A stretch of 64,000 nucleotides of DNA, taken from positions 21,871-85,870 of the forward strand of contig NZ_BSTN01000024.1 in assembly GCF_030269545.1 (NCBI RefSeq), written 5' to 3'. Every line of letters begins with the position of its first letter. Position 1 is the first letter of the stretch. Below, piece by piece: positions 43,884 through 52,610 of the stretch. The notes below the pieces were generated by a model that saw only the letters and a list, made by a program, of their open reading frames with translations, was not told the origin of the DNA and ran no database searches. Made by a program: the position numbers and the translations under genes. This DNA comes from Actinomadura sp. NBRC 104425 (lineage in GTDB: Bacteria; Actinomycetota; Actinomycetes; Streptosporangiales; Streptosporangiaceae).

Positions 43884-43982
43884 TTACTTCTTGTTGCGCC
43901 GCTGGATGCGTGTCTTCTTCAGCAGCTTGCGGTGCTTCTTCTTGGCCATCCTCTTGCGGCGCTTCTTGATGACGGAGCCCAC
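43884..43982 (-). CDS. Small ribosomal subunit protein bS22 (AURKAIP1/COX24 domain), 32 residues
   Basis: A 32-codon gene begins at a GTG (43982) and encodes MGSVIKKRRKRMAKKKHRKL followed by a short basic tail ending RRNKK. Seventeen or so of the 32 residues are Lys or Arg. The sequence matches the AURKAIP1/COX24 peptide found in actinobacteria, seen as bS22 in mycobacterial 30S structures. The gene is so short that automatic callers often miss it. Confidence 0.88.
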   Translation of the reverse strand: MGSVIKKRRKRMAKKKHRKLLKKTRIQRRNKK

Positions 43983-44594
43983 GGGACCTCGCTCGGAGAA
44001 TCGGGTGACAGGAAAGAACGGCCGTGCCGCCACCCGGCCCCATGTCCCATGGGCGCCCGGCGGTCACGCACGGTCCGCTGACAAAGCGTACCGCTGTGCC
44101 GCCCGCTCCCGGTCCCCCGCCCTCCGGCGCGCCCGTATCCGGGCTGTCGCCGACCCGTCGCCCGCCCGGACGTGCCGGGCCGCCCGCCCGCGGAGGGGAG
44201 TGCGTGCACGCCCTGGCGCTCGCCCGGCCCGGGGCTCGGTCCTCCGTGCAGTGCCGCACCGCGCATGGCGGCGCACCGGCGTGGCGGCATGCGGCGCTCG
44301 GGTGATGGGACCCTGCATGCATGCGGGCGTGACGAATCACGGGCCCGGCGCATGCCCGCCTGCAGCCGACGGCGCGCTCGGCGCACGCGTCAGTGCGCCC
44401 GCGCCCGCCGACGGCGAGGTCGGCGCGGACCCCGCGACCACGCCCACCGGTTCCGGCGGCCGGGTGGCCGCCGGCCTGTCGGTGTCGTGTCGTGCCCTGT
44501 CTCCTCGGTTCTCCTGCCCCCGTGCTGGCGTCCTCTGCGCGGCCGGCTACCGGGTGAACGGCGAGGTCATTGGTCATGACCCCGCCCTACCCCG
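43983..44594. other. 612-base intergenic region
   Basis: This very GC-rich stretch lies between bS22 and the small HTH gene. Several open frames cross it on both strands, but none has a recognisable domain, a ribosome site or consistent homology-like composition. It should contain the bS22 promoter near its left end. A 10-base palindrome GGTCATGACC (44572-44581) lies just after the HTH stop. I see nothing else. Confidence 0.6.
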
Positions 44595-44798
44595 TTATCC
44601 GGCTTCGATGAACGCGTCGCGCAGATAGTCGTGAACGGCCTGCTCGGGAACCCGGAACGAGCGGCCCACCCGGATCGCGGGCAACTCGCCTGAGTGGACG
44701 AGGCGGTAGACGGTCATCTTGGACACCCGCATCACCGCCGCCACTTCGGCCACAGTCAGGAACCTGACCTCACTGAGAGGTCGCTCGCCTGAGCTCAT
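44595..44798 (-). CDS. Small excisionase/MerR-like helix-turn-helix protein
   Basis: This 67-residue protein is a single HTH_17-type winged helix: RFLTVAEVAAVMRVSKMTVYRLVHSGELPAIRVGRS. It belongs to the same broad family as BldC but is of the excisionase-like group, a conserved chromosomal gene in actinobacteria. No integrase is nearby, so it is a regulator and not a phage excisionase. The ATG at 44798 has a GAGGGCG ribosome site; a longer frame to 44828 is less likely. Confidence 0.85.
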   Translation of the reverse strand: MSSGERPLSEVRFLTVAEVAAVMRVSKMTVYRLVHSGELPAIRVGRSFRVPEQAVHDYLRDAFIEAG

Positions 44799-45146
44799 CG
44801 GACGCCCTCTTCCACACGTGCCGCGCACCGGCCCTTTGGGTGACTTTGATCACGCACGTGTACTTCCCCCAGCGTAAATCGTGCACCGACAGTCGCAAGA
44901 GGGGAGTTCCACCCATTTGCGTATCCCGACCTGTCTTGATGGCCACAGTCTGGTTTCACCCCGCGGGTCACACGGTGGCACGGGGGGTTTCGCGACCATC
45001 GGATGTGAGCCTCGACCGGGCGGCGACCGGCGTCCCGAACACCAACGCACACCAGCGAACGAAACATTCGCCCCTCTACCGTCATTGAGTAACAAACAGT
45101 GACAGGCGGAGTCAGCGGAGTCAGGAGCGGGAGGCGGGACCGAGGC
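44799..45146. other. 348-base intergenic region
   Basis: This gap lies between two minus-strand genes and is less GC-rich than its surroundings. It must carry the promoter of the small HTH gene. I find no clear operator, hairpin or coding sequence. Short open frames on both strands lack ribosome sites and domain patterns. Confidence 0.5.
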
Positions 45147-45989
45147 TCAGAGCAGGCCGGCGCGGTGCAGCAAATAGGCGGTCAAAGGCGCGTAATGCTG
45201 GGAAGATATGCCGTCGTCCAGCGGCACCACGGTGTGGATCTTGCCTTCGGCGGCGCCGGCGAACAGCGCGGGGTCGTTACAGTCCGCAAACCCGACGGCG
45301 TCGATGCCCGCCTGGCCGGCCGCCCCGGCCCAGCCGTGGTCGGCGATGGCCAGATCCGGCCAATTACCCGATTCGGCTGCGAGCTCGCTCAACATCGCCT
45401 CCATGGGGGCGGCGTCGTGGGTGTGCTGGGTGCTGCCGCCGTCGTCCTCCAGCATCGCCACGCCGCCCGGCGCGTAGACGAGCCGCCGCCGCTCGGTGCC
45501 GCCGTAGTCCTGCTCGATCTCGTAGGTCCAGCCCTCGGCGGGCGTCAGCACCGTGCAGCCGGCCTTCCGCAGGGCCGCGGACACGGCCTGGTAGATCGGG
45601 GTGAGCGTGGCCGGGTGCCCGGTGGCCAGCACCACCCGCTCGCGGCGCCGCGCCGCCTGGCCGATCCGGTCGCCCATCGACTCCAGGGCGTCGATGGTCA
45701 GGTCGGGGTCGATCGTGTCGTCCCCGTAGACGTGCTGCGGGTCGGGGTTGACGCCGCAGCGCTCCACCATGAGCGCCAGCACGTCGGCCTCGGTCCACGC
45801 CCGCTTGAACTCCAGGCCGAACTGGTAGTACGGGTCGCCCGCGGCCATCCGCCGGTAGTGCCGCAGGTTGTTCTGCCGGGGCGTGGCCACATCACCGGCG
45901 ATCATCGTGCGGACCAGATGGGTGCGCAGCTCGGCGCGGGACGGGGGCGTCAGATTCTCACTCACGTTCTCGCTCACGGATTCACTCAA
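45147..45989 (-). CDS. Conserved phosphatase-like protein
   Basis: The 280-residue protein belongs to a conserved actinobacterial family usually labelled phosphatase. Visible features are YGDDTIDPDLTIDALESMG near residue 88, VLATGHPATLTPIYQA near residue 120, GGSTQHTHDAAPMEAML near residue 183, and IADHGWAGAAGQAG near residue 213. The histidine- and aspartate-rich motifs suggest a metal or phosphate site, but the reaction is unknown. The TTG at 45989 and two GTG codons (45977, 45968) are possible starts; the N-terminus is a repeated SESVSENVSENL that homologues need not share. Confidence 0.65.
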   Translation of the reverse strand: MSESVSENVSENLTPPSRAELRTHLVRTMIAGDVATPRQNNLRHYRRMAAGDPYYQFGLEFKRAWTEADVLALMVERCGVNPDPQHVYGDDTIDPDLTIDALESMGDRIGQAARRRERVVLATGHPATLTPIYQAVSAALRKAGCTVLTPAEGWTYEIEQDYGGTERRRLVYAPGGVAMLEDDGGSTQHTHDAAPMEAMLSELAAESGNWPDLAIADHGWAGAAGQAGIDAVGFADCNDPALFAGAAEGKIHTVVPLDDGISSQHYAPLTAYLLHRAGLL

Positions 45990-46093
45990 GGGGGGCGGTC
46001 ACAGGGGTGCGGGGCGAGGTCGCGGCGGACGGGCACGGCCGCCGAGGTCACGCGGGCGGGATGCGCGGAGCCGCGGCGGACGCGCGGCGGCGG

Positions 46094-47311
46094 TCACACG
46101 TGCATCAGCGGATCCAAGCCGTGCTCGGGGAAGACCTCCCGCCGGGTCGCCAGCACCGCCTGGTCGACCGGGTTCGCCGGGTCGTAGCCCTCGGCCCAGG
46201 TGCGCAGCTCGACCACGGGGGTGCCGTCGGTCATCCGCAGCGGCGCGATCTGCTCGGTGCGCATCCGGACGAAATCGCGCCAGTCCCGGGGGGTGGGCGT
46301 CTCGGGGTCGATCGGCCGTCCGGACGCCTCTGCCAGCAGGTGCGTCCAGGCGCGCGGCACCACCTGGACCAGCTCGTAGCCGCCGCCCCCGGTGACGATC
46401 CACCGGCCGCCGGCGGTCTCGTGCGCCAGCCGGTGCAGCATCGCGTAGACGGTGCGCTGCCCGTCCACACTGAGGATCAGGTGGGCCAGCGGGTCGAGCG
46501 CGTGGCTGTCGCAGCCGTGCTGGGTGACCAGCACCTGCGGGCGGAACGCGCGCAGCAGCGGCGGCACGACGGCGTCGAAGGCGCGCAGCCAGTTGGCGTC
46601 GCCGGTGCCGGGCGGGAGCGCCACGTTGACGGCCGAGCCCTCGGCGCCGCTGCCGCCGGTCTCGGTGGGGTAGCCGGTGCCGGGGAACAGCGCGCGCGGC
46701 GTCTCGTGCAGGCTGATCGTCAGCACCCGGGGGTCGTCGTAGAAGGCGGCCTGGACGCCGTCGCCGTGGTGGACGTCCACGTCCACGTAGGCGATCCGTT
46801 CGGCGCCCTGGCCGAGCAGCCAGGCGATCGCGACGGCCGGGTCGTTGTAGACGCAAAAGCCGCTGGCGGCGCCCGCCATGGCGTGGTGCAGGCCGCCGGC
46901 GATGTTGGCGGCGTGCGGGCTGCGGCCGGTCCACACGGCGCGGGCGGCGGCCACCGAGGCTCCCGTGACCAGGCACGACGCCTCGTGCATGCCGGCGAAC
47001 ACCGGGTTGTCGGGGGTGCCGAGGCCGTGCCGCAGGTCGGCGCGGCCGGTGGCGCCGGCCTCCCGGACGGCGGCGATGTAGGACGCCTCGTGCACCAGCC
47101 CGAGCAGGTCGTCGCCGGCGGGGTCGAACTTCTCCAGCCGCACGCCGGGCGCGTCCAGCACCTTCAGCTCGCGGGCCAGCGCCATGGTCAGCTCGACGCG
47201 CACGGGGTTGAGAGGGTGCCCGGCGCCGAAGTCGTAGGAGACGAGCTTGTCGTCCCAGAAGACCTGGAGTCCGCAGCTGTCGGAGGCAGCAGACGGCGCG
47301 GGGCTGCTCAT
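46094..47311 (-). CDS. acuC: Acetoin utilization protein AcuC / class I histone deacetylase-like
   Basis: AcuC-type zinc deacetylases remove acetyl groups from lysines, classically on acetyl-CoA synthetase. The 405-residue protein has GLHHAMAGAASGFCVYND near residue 140, the metal site YVDVDVHHGDGVQ near residue 170, THGCD-like QHGCDSHALDPLAHL near residue 260, and GGGGYELVQVVPRAW near residue 310. I use the ATG at 47311; a GTG nine bases upstream is possible. No acetyltransferase or acetyl-CoA synthetase gene is adjacent. Confidence 0.9.
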   Translation of the reverse strand: MSSPAPSAASDSCGLQVFWDDKLVSYDFGAGHPLNPVRVELTMALARELKVLDAPGVRLEKFDPAGDDLLGLVHEASYIAAVREAGATGRADLRHGLGTPDNPVFAGMHEASCLVTGASVAAARAVWTGRSPHAANIAGGLHHAMAGAASGFCVYNDPAVAIAWLLGQGAERIAYVDVDVHHGDGVQAAFYDDPRVLTISLHETPRALFPGTGYPTETGGSGAEGSAVNVALPPGTGDANWLRAFDAVVPPLLRAFRPQVLVTQHGCDSHALDPLAHLILSVDGQRTVYAMLHRLAHETAGGRWIVTGGGGYELVQVVPRAWTHLLAEASGRPIDPETPTPRDWRDFVRMRTEQIAPLRMTDGTPVVELRTWAEGYDPANPVDQAVLATRREVFPEHGLDPLMHV

Positions 47312-47339
47312 GACGTTCACGGTATCGCCCCGCCCCAGG

Positions 47340-47357
47340 TCAGACGGTGTGGTCTGA
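47340..47357. promoter_or_regulatory. Inverted repeat upstream of acuC
   Basis: TCAGAC-GGTGTG-GTCTGA has perfect 6-base arms around a 6-base spacer and lies 29 bases upstream of the acuC start. It sits in the divergent region shared with the esterase gene at 47499. It may be an operator for a dimeric repressor of unknown identity. Confidence 0.35.
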
Positions 47358-47498
47358 ATCACATGCGTGCGGATCCGCCCGCGCCGTCGCGGCTGCACCG
47401 TCCTCGACGGGCGTCACCTGCGAAAACTTCCCTGTGACCTACCTGACATTGGCCGAGGCTTTACGTAGCATGGGCGAAATCTGACGTTTGGGAAGCGG

Positions 47499-48707
47499 AT
47501 GGACAAACATCTCATTGCTGATGATGTACCCCAGCCGCCGGACGGGTCCGGGGCCGGCGGGGCGTCGGACGGTGCGCTTCCCGGCGGGTCCGCCCGGCAG
47601 GCGATTCATCAGCAAGCGGTTCCTTATGACGGCGGCCCCAGCCCCCTCAGCCGGGCCATCTCCGGCATGCTGCGGCTGACGATCGGGCCGATCGTGCACC
47701 ACGTCCCCGGCCATGCCGTGATCATCCGGACGGCCCGCGCGACGGTCGACATCGCCTCCCGGCTGGTGAGAGCCGACCCGCGCGTGCGGGTGCGCCTGGC
47801 CGACGACCTGCCCGACGACACCGGCCGCGTCATCGGCGAGTGGGTGGAGCCCCGCGACGCAGGCGGCGAGGCGTCCGACGGCGCCATCCTCTATCTGCAC
47901 GGCGGCGGCTACGTCGTGTGCTCCCCGCGCACCCACCGGCCGATCACCGCCCGCCTGGCCGCCGACACCGGCCTGCCCGTCCTGGTCCCCCGGTACCGGC
48001 TCGCGCCCGAGCACCCGTTCCCGGCCGCGCTGGAGGACGCACTGGCCGCCTACCGGCTGCTGCTGGACCACGGCGTCCCGGCCGAACGCGTCGTCATCGC
48101 GGGCGACTCGGCGGGCGGGCACCTGGCCGCCTCCCTCACCGGCGAGCTGTGCCGCACCGGCCTGCCGCGCCCCGCCGGGGTGGTGCTGTTCTCGCCCTGG
48201 GTGGACCTGACCTGCGAACTGTCGACGCGCGAGCAGCGGCTCGCCCGCGACCCGTACATCAGCGCGTCCACCGCCCGGCGCGTCGCCCGGCTCGTGGTCG
48301 GCACCGCGGACCCGCGGGACCCCAGGCTGGCCCTGCTGTCCTGCCGCTGGACCGACACGCCGCCGGTGCTCATCCAGGTCGGCAGCCGGGAGGTGCTGCG
48401 GCCCGAGGCCGAGGCGCTGGCCGGAGCGATCAGCGAGGGCGGCGGCGACTGCCTGCTGCAGGTGTGGAACGGCCAGATGCACGTGTTCCAGATGCTCAAC
48501 CGGGTGCTGCCCGAGGCGGACGCGGCGATGCACGAGACCGCCCGCTTCGTCCGCTCGGTCCTCGCCGCGCCCGCCGCCCGAGGAGGTCGCACGGCGCGCA
48601 CCCGCAGCCGCACGGCGGGCAAAGGACGTGCGGCAAGGCGAGGCCGCCGCCCGAACGGAGGCCGCGGCGGCGACGGGGGCCCGTCCGGTACCGAGGCCGT
48701 CGCATGA
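47499..48707 (+). CDS. Alpha/beta hydrolase, hormone-sensitive-lipase family esterase
   Basis: The 402-residue protein is an HSL-type carboxylesterase. The oxyanion motif is ILYLHGGGYVVCSP near residue 131. The nucleophile serine is in VIAGDSAGGHLA near residue 202. The acid/histidine part includes GQMHVFQMLNRVLPEA near residue 325. The first 45 residues and the last 50 (Arg/Gly-rich) are low-complexity extensions. There is no signal peptide. The natural substrate is unknown. Confidence 0.87.
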   Translation: MDKHLIADDVPQPPDGSGAGGASDGALPGGSARQAIHQQAVPYDGGPSPLSRAISGMLRLTIGPIVHHVPGHAVIIRTARATVDIASRLVRADPRVRVRLADDLPDDTGRVIGEWVEPRDAGGEASDGAILYLHGGGYVVCSPRTHRPITARLAADTGLPVLVPRYRLAPEHPFPAALEDALAAYRLLLDHGVPAERVVIAGDSAGGHLAASLTGELCRTGLPRPAGVVLFSPWVDLTCELSTREQRLARDPYISASTARRVARLVVGTADPRDPRLALLSCRWTDTPPVLIQVGSREVLRPEAEALAGAISEGGGDCLLQVWNGQMHVFQMLNRVLPEADAAMHETARFVRSVLAAPAARGGRTARTRSRTAGKGRAARRGRRPNGGRGGDGGPSGTEAVA

Positions 48708-48856
48708 GGGCCCGCGGACGGCCGCCCGGCCACAGGACTTGAGGCCGCCTCCGCACACCCGCCTGGCGCACAAGGCCGCGGGGAGTGCGGAGGCGCCTCG
48801 CCAACCTCGGCCAACGACGCCCCTACGGCGCCCCCTGCGGGAAGGCCTCTCCCCCG

Positions 48857-49297
48857 TCAGATGCCGCGTCCGTCCTCCGCGACCGGCTCGGGCCGTCCGC
48901 CCCGCCCTTGCGGCGACCGCCCCACGGTGAAGAACCCGACCAGCGCGGCCAGCGTGGCGATGCCCTCGCCGACGAGGCTGGCGGTCTTCTCGCCGTACCA
49001 GACCGGCTCGTACATGTTCGGCAGCGGGCCGAGCGCGCCCACGTCGACGGTGTAGTAGAGCAGCAGCGCACCGACCGCGCTGCCCGCCACCAGGAACGCG
49101 ACCGCATACGTCCAGCGGCGCGACCGCACCAGGACCAGCACCGCCGCCAGCGCGGCGGCCACGGCCTGGACCCGGAACAGCACGTCACCGCCGATGCTGC
49201 CACCCTCCACGAACTTCATGTCGGGTGCGAACCGCCAGTGCACGACGGCGTCGACCGCCAGTCCGGCGGCCACGAGCAGGCGAAGCGGGATGTCCAT
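48857..49297 (-). CDS. Four-helix integral membrane protein
   Basis: The 146-residue protein has four hydrophobic helices (about residues 4-20, 41-60, 65-83 and 106-123) and a short charged tail. DAVVHWRFAPDMKFVEGGSIGGD between helices 1 and 2 and PNMYEPVWYGEKTAS between helices 3 and 4 look conserved. The pattern resembles small membrane proteins of the DoxX-like/DUF type. I cannot assign a function. Confidence 0.7.
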   Translation of the reverse strand: MDIPLRLLVAAGLAVDAVVHWRFAPDMKFVEGGSIGGDVLFRVQAVAAALAAVLVLVRSRRWTYAVAFLVAGSAVGALLLYYTVDVGALGPLPNMYEPVWYGEKTASLVGEGIATLAALVGFFTVGRSPQGRGGRPEPVAEDGRGI

Positions 49298-49380
49298 GTC
49301 CCTAACACGGTCCGCGCGGCGCATCGGCTCAATCGCGAAGCGACATTTCCGGAGCGGCACGGCGCGGACCGCTCCGGCGG

Positions 49381-50175
49381 TCAGCCGCCGGCGAGCTCGC
49401 GGCCCCGGTCGCGGGCGGCCTCGATCGCCTCCAGGACGGCGGCGCGCACCCCGTGCTTCTCCAGCTCGCGGATGGCGGCGATCGTCGTCCCGCCCGGCGA
49501 GGTCACCGCCTCGCGCAGCAGCACCGGGTGCTCGCCGGAGTCGCGCAGCATGACCGCCGCCCCGACGGCCGACTGGATCACCAGCTCCAACGCGGCCGCG
49601 CGCGGCATGCCCAGCAGGATGCCCGCGTCCACCATGGCCTCGACCAGGTAGTAGAAGTACGCCGGGCCGCTGCCGGACAGCGCGGTGGCGGCGTCCTGCA
49701 GCGACTCGGGGATGCGCACCACCTTGCCGACGGGGCTGAGCAGCTCCTCGGCCATCTTCAGGTGCTCCTCGCCGGCATGCGAGCCCGCCGAGATCACGCT
49801 CATCGCCTGGTCCACCAGCACCGGCGTGTTGGACATCACCCGCACCACCGGCAGGTCGGCGGGCAGCCGCTCCTGCACGAACGAAGTGGTGATGCCGGCC
49901 GCCATGGAGATCACCAGCGCTCCGGCCGGGACATGCGGGGCGATCTCGTCCAGCAGGGTCCCCATGTCCTGCGGCTTGACGGCCAGCACCAGCGTGCTCG
50001 CCGTCCGGGCGGCCTCCACGTTGGTGACGATCTGGACGCCGTACCGTTCGCGCAGCAGCGCCCCGCGCTCCTCGCGGCGGACGGTGGCCATCAGCTCGGC
50101 GGGGCGGCGGCCGGCCCGCAGCACGCCGGACAGCAGCGCCTCGCCCATCTTCCCGGCACCCAGAATCGCGATCAT
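49381..50175 (-). CDS. proC: Pyrroline-5-carboxylate reductase (ProC)
   Basis: ProC performs the last step of proline synthesis, reducing pyrroline-5-carboxylate with NAD(P)H. The 264-residue protein has the nucleotide motif MIAILGAGKMGEALLSG at the N-terminus. The signature region ATALSGSGPAYFYYLVEA is near residue 165, and SPGGTTIAAIRELE near residue 225. Length is normal. The proline dehydrogenase gene lies immediately upstream on the same strand, so synthesis and degradation genes are neighbours. Confidence 0.96.
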   Translation of the reverse strand: MIAILGAGKMGEALLSGVLRAGRRPAELMATVRREERGALLRERYGVQIVTNVEAARTASTLVLAVKPQDMGTLLDEIAPHVPAGALVISMAAGITTSFVQERLPADLPVVRVMSNTPVLVDQAMSVISAGSHAGEEHLKMAEELLSPVGKVVRIPESLQDAATALSGSGPAYFYYLVEAMVDAGILLGMPRAAALELVIQSAVGAAVMLRDSGEHPVLLREAVTSPGGTTIAAIRELEKHGVRAAVLEAIEAARDRGRELAGG

Positions 50176-50234
50176 CTATGCACCTTGACGTGGGGTTTCT
50201 CCTGACCACGCCAGCCTATCGAGGGGCCGCGCGG

Positions 50235-51155
50235 CTAGGCGCGCGTGGCCACCGAGCGCAGGAAGAAGCGCAGGTTGGCGGGCTTCTCGGCGAGCCGCCG
50301 CATGAAGTAGCCGTACCACTGGCCGCCGTAGGCGACGTACACGCGCACCCGCTCGCCCGCGGCGGCGAGCCGCCGCTGCTCCTGGGGCCGGATGCCGTAC
50401 AGCATCTGGTACTCGTAGCTGCCCGGGGCGCGGTCGTTGACCAGCGCGAACGTGCCGGCGATGCTGATCAGCCGCGGGTCGTGCGTGGCCAGCATCGGGT
50501 AGCCCTTGCCGTTCATCAGGATCCGCATGCACCGCACGTACGACCGGTCGATCTCGGCCTTGTCGGTGAACGCGACGTGCTCGGGCGCGGCGTAGGCGCC
50601 CTTGCACAGCCGCACCCGCGACCCCTCGTAGGCCAGCTCGGCGCAGTACTCCTCGGCGCGGCGCAGGTACGACTGGATCACCGCCCCGGTGTCGGGGTGC
50701 TCGCGCCGCAGCTCCTGCAGGATGCGCAGGGTGGACTCGACGGTGGTGTGGTCCTCCATGTCGAGGGTCACCGAGGTGCCGGCCGCGCGGGCGGCGGCGC
50801 ACACCCGCCGGGCGTTCTCCAGCGCCAGGTCCTCCTCCAGGGCCTGGCCCACGGCGGTCAGCTTCAGCGACACCTCGGCGCGGGCGCCCAGCCCGGCGTC
50901 GGCCAGCCGGCCCAGCAGCTCGACGTAGTGCTTGACGGTCGCGTCGGCCTGGGCCTTGTCGTGGACGTCCTCGCCGAGCACGTCCAGGGTGACCGCCAGC
51001 CCCTCGCCGGTCAGCTCGCGGGTGACGTGCAGGGCGTCGTCGATGGTCTCGCCCGCGATGAAGCGGCGCACCGCGTCGCGGGTGAACGGAGCGGTCTCGA
51101 CGAGCCTGCGTACGCCGCCGCTGCGGGAGGCGGCCAGGAGAGCCTGACGAAGCAC
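50235..51155 (-). CDS. Proline dehydrogenase, monofunctional
   Basis: This flavoenzyme oxidises proline to pyrroline-5-carboxylate. The 306-residue protein is the short, single-function form. Signature blocks are ARAEVSLKLTAVGQAL near residue 90, TSVTLDMEDHTT near residue 125, VRLCKGAYAAPEHVAF near residue 183, and EYQMLYGIRPQEQRRL near residue 248. The GTG at 51155 has a GAAGGGG ribosome site. The partner pyrroline-5-carboxylate dehydrogenase is not in the window. Confidence 0.94.
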   Translation of the reverse strand: MLRQALLAASRSGGVRRLVETAPFTRDAVRRFIAGETIDDALHVTRELTGEGLAVTLDVLGEDVHDKAQADATVKHYVELLGRLADAGLGARAEVSLKLTAVGQALEEDLALENARRVCAAARAAGTSVTLDMEDHTTVESTLRILQELRREHPDTGAVIQSYLRRAEEYCAELAYEGSRVRLCKGAYAAPEHVAFTDKAEIDRSYVRCMRILMNGKGYPMLATHDPRLISIAGTFALVNDRAPGSYEYQMLYGIRPQEQRRLAAAGERVRVYVAYGGQWYGYFMRRLAEKPANLRFFLRSVATRA

Positions 51156-51234
51156 TGGCGACCCCTTCTCCGGTGGGACGACCCTGTCCGCTGTCCCGGC
51201 GCCTCCAGGTTAACTCTCGGAGAAGGGCTCGCGA

Positions 51235-52476
51235 TCACGAGACGGTTCCGGTCTTGTTGACCCCTCCGTACCGCTGGACGTACTCGGCCATCTTGGCGGT
51301 GCGCACCGCCTCGAACAGCGCCTTGCCCTTGGTCTGGTCCAGCAGCACCACGCTCTGCTTGCCGCGCATGGCGCTGCCCTTGTTGGGGACGGTCATGAAC
51401 ACCACGTCCGAGGCGCGCACGTTGCGCAGGCTCAGCGCCAGCGACCGCAGGTCGCCCGCGGACACCTTGTCGTCCACGCTGATCGACTTGGTGAACGCGG
51501 TGAGGAAGCGGTCGAGCTTGAGCGGGTTGGTGATCGTCCCGCTGTCGGCGGCCTTCTGGGCGAGCGCGCGCAGGAACGCCTGCTGCCGCTTGATCCGGTC
51601 GAAGTCGCCGTTGGGCAGGTTGTAGCGCTGCCGGACGAACAGCAGGGCCTTCTCGCCGTCCAGCTTCTGCCGTCCGGCCTTCCAGTACACCTTGCGCGCC
51701 GGGTCGTAGACGCTCTGCGCGATGTCGACCTCCACGCCGCCGAGCGCGTCGGTCATCGCCTTGAACCCCTCGAAGTCGATGGCGCCGAAGTGGTCGATGC
51801 GGATGCCGGTGAGGTTCTCCACGGTCTGGATCAAAAGCGGCGGGCCGCCGAACGAGAACGCCGCGTTGATCTTCTGGTTGCCGTAGTCGGCGATGTCCAC
51901 CCACAGGTCGCGGGGGAAGGAGATGATGTAGGCCTTGCTGCGGTCGGCGGGCAGGTGCAGCAGCATGATCGTGTCGGACCGCTGCTGCCCCGGCTTCCAC
52001 ACCCCGCGGCCCTCGCCGGTGGTGCCCATCTCGGCGCGGGAGTCCGAGCCGACCAGCAGCCAGTTCTCGGTGCCGGTCACGTTGGGGCCGGGCCGGTCGC
52101 CGGTGGGCATGGTCCCGGGCAGCCGGTCGATGTTGCCGTTGTAGGACGACTGCCGCTGCCAGACCAGCCCGGCGACCCCGGCCACGGCGAGCAGGACGAA
52201 GACCACGACGCCCGCCAGCACCCGCGGCCAGCGCTTCTTGCGCCGCCGCCCCTCTGCGTGCCGGCCGCTCCCCTCGCCCAGGAGGAACTCGTCGTCCGGG
52301 GCCTTGGACCCGTCTGGGCCGCTCGGACCGCCCGGGTTGTGCGGGCCGCGCGGCTCGTGCGAGGAGGCCGCGTGCCCGGCCGCCGCCCCTCCCTGGCCCG
52401 TGGGGGCGGAGGGCGTGAACGGGTCGTCGCCGTGCTGCCTGTACGCCTGGGAGCCGGGGTGGTCTTCGGGGGTCAT
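51235..52476 (-). CDS. LytR-CpsA-Psr (LCP) family cell-wall ligase
   Basis: LCP enzymes attach teichoic acids or arabinogalactan-like polymers to peptidoglycan on the outer membrane face. The 413-residue protein has a hydrophilic N-terminus (about 80 residues, Gly/Pro-rich), one helix (about 84-106, VLAGVVVFVLLAVAGVAGLVW) and the LCP domain. Typical blocks are LLVGSDSRAEMG near residue 140, RSDTIMLLHLPADRSKAYIISFPRDLWV near residue 165, and LLFVRQRYNLPNGDFDRIKRQQ near residue 268. I use the ATG at 52476. Confidence 0.93.
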   Translation of the reverse strand: MTPEDHPGSQAYRQHGDDPFTPSAPTGQGGAAAGHAASSHEPRGPHNPGGPSGPDGSKAPDDEFLLGEGSGRHAEGRRRKKRWPRVLAGVVVFVLLAVAGVAGLVWQRQSSYNGNIDRLPGTMPTGDRPGPNVTGTENWLLVGSDSRAEMGTTGEGRGVWKPGQQRSDTIMLLHLPADRSKAYIISFPRDLWVDIADYGNQKINAAFSFGGPPLLIQTVENLTGIRIDHFGAIDFEGFKAMTDALGGVEVDIAQSVYDPARKVYWKAGRQKLDGEKALLFVRQRYNLPNGDFDRIKRQQAFLRALAQKAADSGTITNPLKLDRFLTAFTKSISVDDKVSAGDLRSLALSLRNVRASDVVFMTVPNKGSAMRGKQSVVLLDQTKGKALFEAVRTAKMAEYVQRYGGVNKTGTVS

Positions 52477-52610
52477 GGCGCCGGAGATTATCAGCCGAGT
52501 CACCCCAGACAGGCAGGTTTACCTCGTATGACGTCCGGTGGCGGTCAGCGCGCGTGACGTTGGTTACGGCCCGCGTCGGCGGGACGTCACGGCGTGCTCC
52601 GCCCGGGGCG

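Noticed and set aside
43983..44594. Several open frames of 80-240 codons on both strands
   Set aside because: Composition is that of random GC-rich DNA, frames overlap each other, and none has a ribosome site or known motif.
44595..44798. Excisionase-like protein as a sign of an integrated element
   Set aside because: No integrase, attachment repeat, tRNA or phage gene lies nearby; this HTH family is a common chromosomal regulator in actinobacteria.
48708..48856. Possible extra gene between the esterase and the four-helix membrane protein
   Set aside because: The 149-base gap shows no start with a ribosome site and only antisense frames of neighbouring genes.
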